Positions 6,601 through 12,920 of a stretch of DNA of 14,932 bases are shown piece by piece. How positions within the stretch are numbered: the first letter of the stretch is position 1; the number at the start of each line of letters is the position of its first letter. The DNA lies in assembly GCA_004554255.1 (NCBI GenBank), contig SFNC01000066.1:1-14932 (forward strand). Direction: 5' to 3'. Made by a program: the position numbers and the translations under genes. Under the pieces are notes generated by a model. That model was not told the origin of the DNA and made no database searches. It saw only the letters and a program-made list of their open reading frames with translations. The DNA is from Bacteroidales bacterium (GTDB lineage: Bacteria > Bacteroidota > Bacteroidia > Bacteroidales > Muribaculaceae).

Positions 6601-9051
6601 TCAGTCAAAAATTTCCGAAACAGTGGTTTCCTCGGTCTCGTCCTCGGCACTGCCCCACGAGTCGCAGATGGTAACATCGTTGGGGAATACGAATGCCGAC
6701 TCCTGGCTGTATGGCAGAGTCTTGTCCGCATAAATCTTCTTCATGAATTTTCCGAAGATAGGCAGCGCCATTTCGGCACCCTGTCCGTCCGCGCCGGAGT
6801 TGAAGTGTATGTATCGTTCCTCGCCGCCGACCCATACGCCGCTAACCAGGTCGGGCGTGAATCCCATGAACCATCCGTCCGAGTTGCTGTTGGTGGTACC
6901 TGTTTTGCCGCCTATCTGTGCTGTAAGGGCGTAGGGGGCGCGTCTCAGACGCGAGCCGGTACCGGAGTCCACAACGTTAAGTAGCATTGACAGAATGCGA
7001 TAGTAAGCCTGTCGGCTGATGGCCTCGGTCTGCTTGGGGGCGAAGCGAGCCAGGACATTGCCGTTGTTGTCCTCGATGCGGGTTACGTACACCGGGCGCG
7101 AGTAACGGCCCTCGTTTGCAAAGGCAGAGTATGCCATAACCATCTCGCGCAGAGATATTTCGCACGGGCCGAGCGAGAGCGACGGCACGGCGTCGAGCTT
7201 GGAGGTGATGCCCAGCGAGTGCATGTAGCTAACCAGGCGGCGCGGCTGTATGCTCGGGTCGGTGATGAGGCGTGCCGAAATCCAGTTGTTGGAGTTGGTG
7301 AGTGCCCAGCGCAGGTCCACGTCGGAGCCTATTCGCGATTTACCGGAGTTGCGCGGCGCCCATGTCTTGCCGTCGGGCAAGGTGATAACCGGCTGAGTGT
7401 TAGGCAGTGTGCTGCAGGGGTTGAATACTCCGCCTTCCATGGCCAGAGAGTAAAGATACGGTTTGATGGTGGAGCCCACCTGGCGGCGGCCCTTGGACAC
7501 CATGTCGTACTGGAAGAATTTGAAGTCGGGACCGCCGACGTACGCCTTTACCCATCCCGTGCGCGGGTCCATGCTCATGAATCCTGTGCGCAGGAAGTGC
7601 TTGGTGTACAGTATGGAGTCCATGGGAGTCATGGTTTTCTCCTCGCTGCCGTCGTACGAGAAAATGGTCATGTGCACCGGAGTGTTGAATTCCCTGTCAA
7701 TCTCGCTGTCGCTGAGGCCGCGGAGTTTAGCCACGCGGTAACGCTCGCTCTGAGTCTTTGCGTTCTGAATCAGACGTTTGCGTGCCGATGCAGGCAGCTC
7801 CGACGCATTGGATGTGTATGGCGCTGTGGGCGATCCTTTTTTCTCGCGGAAGAAGCGTGCCTGCAGGTTTGACATGTGCTCCTGTACGGCCTCCTCGGCG
7901 TACTGCTGCATGCGGGAGTCAATGGTGGTGTATATGCGCAGGCCGTCGTTGTAAATGTCGTAGAACGAGCCGTCTGCTTTCGGGTTCTTGGCAATCCATC
8001 CATACAGCGGATTCTCGGCCCATTCGGTGGAATCCGTGATGTATGCCTGCTTGTCCCAGGAGGGATAATCGTCTATATCGGGCTTGTTTGCGGTAAGGTA
8101 CCTGCGCAGCTCCTCGCGGAAGTAGGGAGCCACACCGTCCTTGTGGTCAACGCGGTGGAAGTCCAGCTCAATAGGCAGCTGAGACAGGGATTCGGCCTCT
8201 TCGCGGCTAAGCTTGCCGGCCTTTACCATCTGGTCGAACACCACATTGCGGCGCTCGCGGGCGCGTTCCGGGTTCCGGCGCGGGTTATAGTACGACGGGT
8301 TCTTTACCATTCCGACAAGCAGCGCCGCCTCCTGAATGTTGAGGTCGCGGGCGTCCTTGTTGAAGTAAACCTGTGCCGCCGACTTGATGCCCACCGCATT
8401 ATACAGGAAGTCGAACTGGTTAAGATACATCTTTATTATTTCCTCCTTGGAGTAGTATCTCTCCAGCTTTATGGCAATCATCCATTCAATGGGCTTCTGC
8501 ATGGCGCGCTCCATGAATCCGTCGCTTTCCGGGCTATATAGCTGTTTTGCAAGCTGTTGGGTGATGGTAGAGCCGCCACCGGCGCTCTTCTTGCCCATCA
8601 GCACGGTCTTGAACATGGCACGGCCGAGGGCGCGCACGTCAATGCCGCTGTGGTCCTCGAAGCGGACATCCTCGGTGGCGATAAGGGCGTCAATCACGTT
8701 CTGTGAGATTTCGTCGTAATCGGCATAGACACGGTTTCCGGTGTGGCGATAGAATCGTCCCATTTCCTTGCCGTCGTCGGTATATATTATGGATGCAAAG
8801 CGGTCTTTCGGGTTCTTGAGTTCCTCCACCGGAGGCATATATCCGATTATACCGTTGTAAACCAGCGCCATAAGGAGAATGAAAGCGGCGAACATGGCGC
8901 CAAGCACCAGCCATGCCGTGCGCACAATGCGGCGTTTGCGCGTTATTTTTTTGCGCTTTTGGGTAAGCCGTCGGCGTTCCTCGGCGCGTTCCTTCTCTAT
9001 ATTTGCGCTGTTTTTGTCAGTGTAATTATAATTGCGAAAATCTTCGTTCAT
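6601..9051 (-). CDS. mrcA: Class A penicillin-binding protein 1A (transglycosylase/transpeptidase)
   Basis: This 816-residue bifunctional enzyme polymerises lipid II into glycan strands and crosslinks the peptides at the outer face of the inner membrane. A long basic cytoplasmic tail (1-43) precedes one membrane anchor (about 44-68). The GT51 domain (about 85-260) shows EDVRFEDHSGID with catalytic Glu127 and GGSTITQQ (159-166). The transpeptidase domain has the serine nucleophile in STIK (Ser527-Lys530), the SNN triad (587-589) and KTGTT (716-720). Length is normal for PBP1A. The C-terminal tail is acidic (SAEDETEETT). It is apparently a single-gene unit, with a separate promoter for the next gene on the same strand. 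Its upstream intergenic space received a transposable element about 100 bp before the start codon. Confidence 0.95.
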   Translation of the reverse strand: MNEDFRNYNYTDKNSANIEKERAEERRRLTQKRKKITRKRRIVRTAWLVLGAMFAAFILLMALVYNGIIGYMPPVEELKNPKDRFASIIYTDDGKEMGRFYRHTGNRVYADYDEISQNVIDALIATEDVRFEDHSGIDVRALGRAMFKTVLMGKKSAGGGSTITQQLAKQLYSPESDGFMERAMQKPIEWMIAIKLERYYSKEEIIKMYLNQFDFLYNAVGIKSAAQVYFNKDARDLNIQEAALLVGMVKNPSYYNPRRNPERARERRNVVFDQMVKAGKLSREEAESLSQLPIELDFHRVDHKDGVAPYFREELRRYLTANKPDIDDYPSWDKQAYITDSTEWAENPLYGWIAKNPKADGSFYDIYNDGLRIYTTIDSRMQQYAEEAVQEHMSNLQARFFREKKGSPTAPYTSNASELPASARKRLIQNAKTQSERYRVAKLRGLSDSEIDREFNTPVHMTIFSYDGSEEKTMTPMDSILYTKHFLRTGFMSMDPRTGWVKAYVGGPDFKFFQYDMVSKGRRQVGSTIKPYLYSLAMEGGVFNPCSTLPNTQPVITLPDGKTWAPRNSGKSRIGSDVDLRWALTNSNNWISARLITDPSIQPRRLVSYMHSLGITSKLDAVPSLSLGPCEISLREMVMAYSAFANEGRYSRPVYVTRIEDNNGNVLARFAPKQTEAISRQAYYRILSMLLNVVDSGTGSRLRRAPYALTAQIGGKTGTTNSNSDGWFMGFTPDLVSGVWVGGEERYIHFNSGADGQGAEMALPIFGKFMKKIYADKTLPYSQESAFVFPNDVTICDSWGSAEDETEETTVSEIFD

Positions 9052-9099
9052 AAGTTATTCGTTTTTGGAAAAGCGCGAAAAAGCCTTCCGTTCCAACTG

Positions 9100-9107
9100 C
9101 AAAATTA
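9100..9107 (-). promoter_or_regulatory. Candidate -7 box upstream of the PBP gene
   Basis: On the minus strand TAATTTTG matches TAnnTTTG at about 50 bases before the PBP start codon. No convincing -33 TTG is seen at the expected distance. The mobile element begins 45 bp further upstream, so this box is outside it. Confidence 0.45.
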
Positions 9108-9148
9108 ATACAAACCATGCAAATATCCGCATTTTTTGGAAAAATATT

Positions 9149-9184
9149 TAAGACCCCGTTCCCCAATATTTGTTAACGCTGGGG
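9149..9184 (+). repeat. Target duplication (TAA) and left TIR of copy 2
   Basis: TAA at 9149-9151 precedes the 33-bp repeat 9152-9184. Position 29 of the repeat is T, as in the right TIR of the same element. Both ends of copy 3, and the visible end of copy 1, have A there. Confidence 0.88.
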
Positions 9185-9352
9185 CGGTCAAGCGTCGTGC
9201 AGATGTGTTCGCACAGTGAGGGAGCAATGCGGTTGCATTGTGACCGAAACAAGCGGACGCAGATGCATGACGATTGGCCGGGGCGATGGTAATTTCTTGC
9301 CACGGACAACTGAAAATATATATGACTGTGAAGAATTCGGAAAGGATCGAAA

Positions 9353-9757
9353 TTATATGAAGCGCAACATAAATATCGCACACACCGCCATCGCAATCCC
9401 TTTGGCGGTATGTAGAAAATGTTCGTAATTCTTTCCTCCGTCAATTCCCTTTATCGACTGAGCCAGACCCGTGCGTATGCTTTGGCTGTCTATGACGGCA
9501 ACTGTCGGTTGCTTTGTTTTCCCTTGCGAATCCCTTGCCACAGCATTCAATTCCCGAATCAGGCGGTCAAAAAATCCTATTGAAATCCACTTGCGGAAAA
9601 ATTCATGCACGGTTCGCCATTTTGGAAAATCATTGGGCAGAAGTTTCCATTGACATCCTGTTTTAATTATGTAGAACAAGGCATTAAGAATCTCAAATAT
9701 GTCAAATCTGTTGAATATCTAAATCTACTCCTGTCAGTTATAAATGGTTAAAATCAT
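9353..9757 (-). pseudogene. IS5-family transposase relic
   Basis: The readable block (9718-9353 on the minus strand) translates into the N-terminal half of an IS5-type DDE transposase: EILNALFYIIKTGCQW, LPNDFPKWRTVHEFFRKW, and VIDSQSIRTG carrying the first catalytic Asp, followed by KGIDGGK. It then degenerates. The expected GRKRH-I-x-x-D segment is shortened to YEHFLHTAKGIAMAV with no Asp at the second catalytic position, and the frame ends soon after. The C-terminal third with the catalytic Glu is absent. Upstream there is an in-frame TAG (9721-9719). A possible original start ATG at 9757 leads into MILTIYN but requires frame changes to join the rest. The gene cannot encode an active enzyme. 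The family call is good; the exact boundaries are uncertain. Confidence 0.8.
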
Positions 9758-9813
9758 ATAACCAAATCCGGGTGCGATTAATTGTGTGTCGCGCATAAAA
9801 TTACCGGAGCACC

Positions 9814-9904
9814 GCATCTCTCTGGCGCTTTTTGCCTTGTTCTTCAGTCACGTAGCTACGGCTACGCTCCTTCATCACAAGACAAAAATCGCTCAGAGAT
9901 ATGC
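9814..9904. other. Large stem-loop of copy 2
   Basis: 9814-9840 pairs with 9877-9904: 24 of 27 positions pair, with three mismatches and one bulged base. The internal loop has TTCAGTCA on the left and CTCCTTCA on the right. An inner 6-bp stem CGTAGC/GCTACG (9851-9866) closes a TACG tetraloop. The same architecture with a different outer-stem sequence occurs in copy 3 and, for the visible part, copy 1. No U tract follows on either strand, so it is not an ordinary intrinsic terminator. Confidence 0.85.
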
Positions 9905-9906
9905 GA

Positions 9907-9942
9907 CCCCAGCGTTAACAAATATTGGGGAACGGGGTCTAA
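9907..9942 (+). repeat. Right TIR of copy 2 and target duplication (TAA)
   Basis: This 33-bp repeat is the exact reverse complement of 9152-9184, and TAA follows at 9940-9942. Confidence 0.88.
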
Positions 9943-9980
9943 GTCGCAGATAACCCTATGAATATTTAACCGAAAATCCT

Positions 9981-9988
9981 TACCTTTG
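9981..9988 (+). promoter_or_regulatory. -7 box of the His-rich protein gene
   Basis: TACCTTTG is an exact TAnnTTTG match, 39 bp outside the mobile element. The -33 region is weak (TATTTAA around 9962-9968 lies closer than usual). The box ends only 5 bases before the GTG start at 9994. Transcription would therefore begin at or very near that codon, which raises a leaderless start or the alternative ATG at 10024. Confidence 0.6.
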
Positions 9989-9993
9989 CAACC

Positions 9994-10341
9994 GTGAAAG
10001 AGCGTACGAGAAAAATAATAAGCATGTTCCTGCTGGTCGTATTCGTGAATATGGCCGCCGGAGCCACGCTCTTTTATCACTCGCATCTGGATGCCGACGG
10101 ACAGCGTACGGTGCACTCACACCCGTTTATACCGGGTAGCCACCATACGCACACCGGCGACGCCTGCGAGGCGTTGCAGCTGGTGGCCGGCTCCATCCAG
10201 ACAATGATTGTTGCACGGACGGTGCATGTGGACTGCAATCCTGTGTTTATCAGGATTATAGCAGCCGTACGTCCGGTTTTGAATATGTCGCGCACCGTGA
10301 CGGTGCGTATTGGCCGTGCGCCGCCGTACATGGCAGCGTGA
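9994..10341 (+). CDS. Small His-rich membrane-anchored/periplasmic protein, probable metal-uptake partner
   Basis: With the GTG start the product has 115 residues. It has a basic N-terminus (KERTRK), one hydrophobic segment (about 9-27), then a His-rich stretch with histidines at 29, 31, 41, 43, 50, 51, 53 and 79, arranged as YHSHLD, VHSHPF and SHHTHTGDAC. Similar small Bacteroidetes proteins of the pattern H-x-H...VHSHP...HH-H, often beside TonB receptors, are familiar to me, but I cannot name a characterised member. Metal binding is inferred from the histidines. The nearest promoter box lies so close to the GTG that a start at ATG 10024 (105 residues, A-rich leader) is possible, though it would drop the basic signal region. 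The TonB receptor gene follows; removing the inserted element and one target duplicate leaves a 43-bp gap, consistent with an ancestral operon. Confidence 0.75.
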   Translation: MKERTRKIISMFLLVVFVNMAAGATLFYHSHLDADGQRTVHSHPFIPGSHHTHTGDACEALQLVAGSIQTMIVARTVHVDCNPVFIRIIAAVRPVLNMSRTVTVRIGRAPPYMAA

Positions 10342-10345
10342 GACC

Positions 10346-10381
10346 TTAGACCCCGTTCCCCAATATTTGTTAACGCAGGGG
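10346..10381 (+). repeat. Target duplication (TTA) and left TIR of copy 3
   Basis: TTA at 10346-10348 precedes a 33-bp repeat identical to the left TIR of copy 2 except for A instead of T at position 29. It begins 7 bases after the stop codon of the His-rich gene. Confidence 0.88.
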
Positions 10382-10574
10382 CGGTGTATTTTCGAGGAAA
10401 TTAATAAATAAAACATGCACCCACGAACAATATAAGATTAGCGTATTCTCGCAGCTTCCGGCCATCTTTAGTCTTTTGGTTCAGTCACATAGCCCGCTAT
10501 GCTCCTTCACCAGCAAGACTAAATCTGACCGAAATCTGCGACCCCTGCGTTAACAAATATTGGGGAACGGGGTC
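10349..10574. mobile_element. Non-coding 226-bp MITE-like element (copy 3)
   Basis: The element has the same 33-bp TIRs as copy 2 and lies between TTA target duplicates (10346-10348, 10575-10577). It has no coding capacity. It keeps the terminal repeats and the right-end stem-loop, with about 68 bp of AT-rich filler (10382-10449), as expected for an internally deleted derivative mobilised in trans. Its right 96 bp is nearly identical to copy 1. It lies between the His-rich gene and the TonB receptor gene, and I see no good outward-facing promoter in it. Confidence 0.85.
10450..10540. other. Large stem-loop of copy 3
   Basis: 10450-10475 pairs with 10515-10540 over 26 positions with five mismatches. 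The internal loop keeps TTCAGTCA and CTCCTTCA, and the inner hairpin is CATAGC/GCTATG (10488-10501). If the TonB receptor gene is transcribed from the promoter upstream of the His-rich gene, this structure lies in the intergenic mRNA about 74 bases before the receptor start codon. Confidence 0.82.
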
Positions 10575-10577
10575 TTA
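10542..10577 (+). repeat. Right TIR of copy 3 and target duplication (TTA)
   Basis: This 33-bp repeat (10542-10574) is the exact reverse complement of 10349-10381 and is followed by TTA. Confidence 0.88.
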
Positions 10578-10613
10578 ATCATATTCAAAAAATACAAACA
10601 ATCAATCCCCAAC

Positions 10614-12917
10614 ATGATAAAGAATTTTATTGTGTCGGCGTGCGTATGCATGCTGGCACTTGTTGCGCAGGCCGCTGAGCCTGTGCGCTCCGATGCCAAC
10701 CTTTCCGGCCACGTTATAGACGCCGAGACCGGCGAACATCTCCCTTACTATGGTATAATTATTAAAGGTACACATTTAGGAACACTTACCGACGCCTCGG
10801 GACATTACGTGTTCCGCGACCTCAAACCCGGCAAATACACCGTGGAGGCGCAGTTTACCGGATATGCCACCGAAAGCAAGACTGTGGATATTCCCGCAGA
10901 CTCCACTATTGAGCTTAATTTTACAGTGCGCCCGGATGCGTTTCTGCTTGATCAGGTGGTGGTTACGTCCTCTAAAAGCGAGCTTAAGCGCCGTAACAGC
11001 CCGTCACTTGTCAATGTCCTCAACGATAAGACTTTCAAGCTGGTGAGCGCATGCTCGCTCGCCGACGGCCTGAATTTCCAACCTGGCGTAAGAGTAGAGA
11101 ACGATTGCCAGAACTGCGGATTCACGCAGGTGAGAATCAATGGTCTTGACGGCCATTATTCGCAGATTCTGCTTAATTCGCGGCCGGTATTCTCGGCGCT
11201 GACAGGCGTTTACGGACTGGAGCAGATTCCAGCCAATATGATAGACCGCGTGGAGGTGATGCGCGGCGGTGGTTCGGCGCTCTTCGGCTCCAGTGCCGTT
11301 GGCGGAACCATCAATATCATCACCAAAGACCCTGGCATAAACAGCGCGCAGGTGAGCCATTCGCTTACCTCGATAGGAATAAGCGGCGCGCTGGACAACA
11401 ATACGACGGTGAACGCATCCGTGGTTACTGACAACAACAAGGCCGGCATATTCATCTATGGCCAAAGCCGTTATCGCGACGGCTACGATGCCGGCGATGA
11501 CGGATTTACCGAGATAGCCCAGCTTAAGACCCAGACACTTGGCGCGCGCACATTCCTGCGTACGTCAGACAATACGCGCCTCACCATGGAATATCACAAC
11601 ACGCATGAGTATCGCCGTGGCGGCGACCGCCTGGACGAACCCGCACATCAGGCCATGGTAGCCGAGCAGGTGGACCATAACATCCACGGCGGCGAGGCGA
11701 CTTTCGACATCTGGGACGGCACAAGAGACAATCACGTAGCCATTTACGCCGCTACGCAAGCTACCAAGCGCCAGAGCTATTACGGCAGCGAGATGGACCC
11801 CGACGCATACGGCCGCACCTCGGATGTAGTGGTGGCATCGGGCGCGCAGTGGACCCATAACATGAAGCGGTTCCTCTTCATGCCCGCCGAGCTTATCGCC
11901 GGTGTGGAATATAATTATAACCGTCTGCATGACGTGACCTTAGGCTATAATCACGATATAAAGCAGACCGTTAACATCTACAGCGGCTATCTGCAGAACG
12001 AATGGCGCGACGACCGCTGGGGATTTCTGCTCGGTTGCCGTGTTGACAACCACAGCATGATTGACAATCCCATATTCTCGCCGCGTGCCAATATCCGATT
12101 TAACCCGGCGAAAAACCTGAATCTGCGCATGAGTTTCAGCACCGGTTTCCGCAGTCCGCAGGCATACGACGAGGATTTCCATGTGGCGATAGTCGGCGGC
12201 GAACGCGTGGTGACAGTCCTTGCCAAGAATCTGAAGCAGGAGAACAGCCGCAGCCTCAGCGCGTCGGCTGACTGGTACACACGCATTGGTAATACCCGGG
12301 CAAATATCTGTGTGGAAGGCTTTTATACGGACCTCAGCGATGTGTTTGCCTTGCGTGAGCTTGGCGAGACAGACGTCATGGGCAATGCCGTGCTGGAGCG
12401 CTACAACGGCAGCGGCGCACGCGTGGTGGGCGCCTCGCTGGAAGGCAAGCTGGTGCTCCCGATACACATGCAGCTGCAGGCGGGACTGACGTGGCAGCGC
12501 TCGCGCTACAAGGAGCCGGAGGTATGGTCGTCGAATCCCGATGTTCCGTCAGTGAAGAAGATGTTCCGCACGCCGGACATATACGGCTATCTCACACTGG
12601 ATTACGATATTACCAAGCACCTGTGCGCGATAGTTACCGGAACACTTACCGGCCCGATGCTGGTGCAGCATCTTGAGGGCTCGGGCACACCGGTGGATGT
12701 CGCTGTCACCACGCCTACTTTCTTTGATATGGGTGTGAAACTCAGCTACACATGGACCGTGATGAACCGTGTCAAGATGGAGGCCTCGGTCGGTGTGGCA
12801 AATATTTTCAACAGCTACCAGAAGGATTTCGACACCGGTTACCTGCGCGATTCGGGCTACATATACGGCCCGGCGATGCCCCGCTCGCTGACGGCATCGC
12901 TGTCCATATCCATTTGA
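10614..12917 (+). CDS. TonB-dependent outer-membrane receptor
   Basis: The 767-residue receptor begins at ATG 10614. The frame is open further upstream, but those codons lie partly in the mobile element and before the signal peptide. Order: signal peptide (1-21), carboxypeptidase-regulatory-like beta domain (about 29-108), TonB-box-like DQVVVTSS (113-120), plug domain (about 125-240) with VRINGLDG, GLEQIPANMIDRVEVMRGG and LFGSSAVGGTINIITK, then a 22-strand-type barrel ending LTASLSISI. The plug has a CQNC motif (165-168). The role is energy-dependent uptake across the outer membrane. Plug and CQNC features plus the His-rich neighbour suggest a metal or metal complex rather than a glycan, and there is no SusD partner. 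No promoter is seen in the 36 bases after the element, so it may depend on readthrough. Substrate is not determined. Confidence 0.9.
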   Translation: MIKNFIVSACVCMLALVAQAAEPVRSDANLSGHVIDAETGEHLPYYGIIIKGTHLGTLTDASGHYVFRDLKPGKYTVEAQFTGYATESKTVDIPADSTIELNFTVRPDAFLLDQVVVTSSKSELKRRNSPSLVNVLNDKTFKLVSACSLADGLNFQPGVRVENDCQNCGFTQVRINGLDGHYSQILLNSRPVFSALTGVYGLEQIPANMIDRVEVMRGGGSALFGSSAVGGTINIITKDPGINSAQVSHSLTSIGISGALDNNTTVNASVVTDNNKAGIFIYGQSRYRDGYDAGDDGFTEIAQLKTQTLGARTFLRTSDNTRLTMEYHNTHEYRRGGDRLDEPAHQAMVAEQVDHNIHGGEATFDIWDGTRDNHVAIYAATQATKRQSYYGSEMDPDAYGRTSDVVVASGAQWTHNMKRFLFMPAELIAGVEYNYNRLHDVTLGYNHDIKQTVNIYSGYLQNEWRDDRWGFLLGCRVDNHSMIDNPIFSPRANIRFNPAKNLNLRMSFSTGFRSPQAYDEDFHVAIVGGERVVTVLAKNLKQENSRSLSASADWYTRIGNTRANICVEGFYTDLSDVFALRELGETDVMGNAVLERYNGSGARVVGASLEGKLVLPIHMQLQAGLTWQRSRYKEPEVWSSNPDVPSVKKMFRTPDIYGYLTLDYDITKHLCAIVTGTLTGPMLVQHLEGSGTPVDVAVTTPTFFDMGVKLSYTWTVMNRVKMEASVGVANIFNSYQKDFDTGYLRDSGYIYGPAMPRSLTASLSISI

Positions 12918-12920
12918 CAA

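Larger units (their letters stand above)
9152..9939. mobile_element. Decayed IS5-like element with 33-bp TIRs (copy 2, 788 bp)
   Basis: The element is bounded by perfect 33-bp inverted repeats (9152-9184 and 9907-9939), outermost bases GACCCC...GGGGTC. It is flanked by a TAA on each side (9149-9151, 9940-9942), read as a 3-bp target duplication. Inside lie a broken transposase relic on the minus strand and a large stem-loop (9814-9904) next to the right end, which is the transposase's 5' side. The stretches 9185-9352 and 9758-9813 contain no recognisable coding sequence. A TNA duplication is typical of IS1031/ISL2-like members of the IS5 family, which agrees with the relic. It occupies the space between the divergent PBP and His-rich-protein genes without touching their predicted -7 boxes. 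Confidence 0.85.

Noticed and set aside
9225..9240. Perfect small hairpin CAATGC/GCATTG inside copy 2
   Set aside because: Short, found in one copy only and absent from copy 3, so probably chance.
9148..9444. Minus-strand frames over the left part of the 788-bp element
   Set aside because: They run through the terminal repeat (ending NKYWGTGS, a translation of the repeat), have no signature, and overlap the better supported transposase relic.
9814..9904. Large hairpins as intrinsic terminators
   Set aside because: No U tract follows the stem on either strand, and the conserved internal loop motifs are not needed for termination.
10117..10416. Minus-strand frame across the His-rich gene and copy 3 left end
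   Set aside because: It crosses an element boundary and contains translated terminal repeat; it is a shadow frame.
1..10577. Repeats considered as a CRISPR array or phage attachment sites
   Set aside because: Copies are in inverted orientation, irregularly spaced, with no spacers or integrase; paired inverted ends with 3-bp duplications fit transposition.
10560..10613. Upstream extension of the TonB receptor frame starting at a TTG
   Set aside because: It encodes part of the mobile element's terminal repeat and precedes a good signal peptide beginning at ATG 10614.
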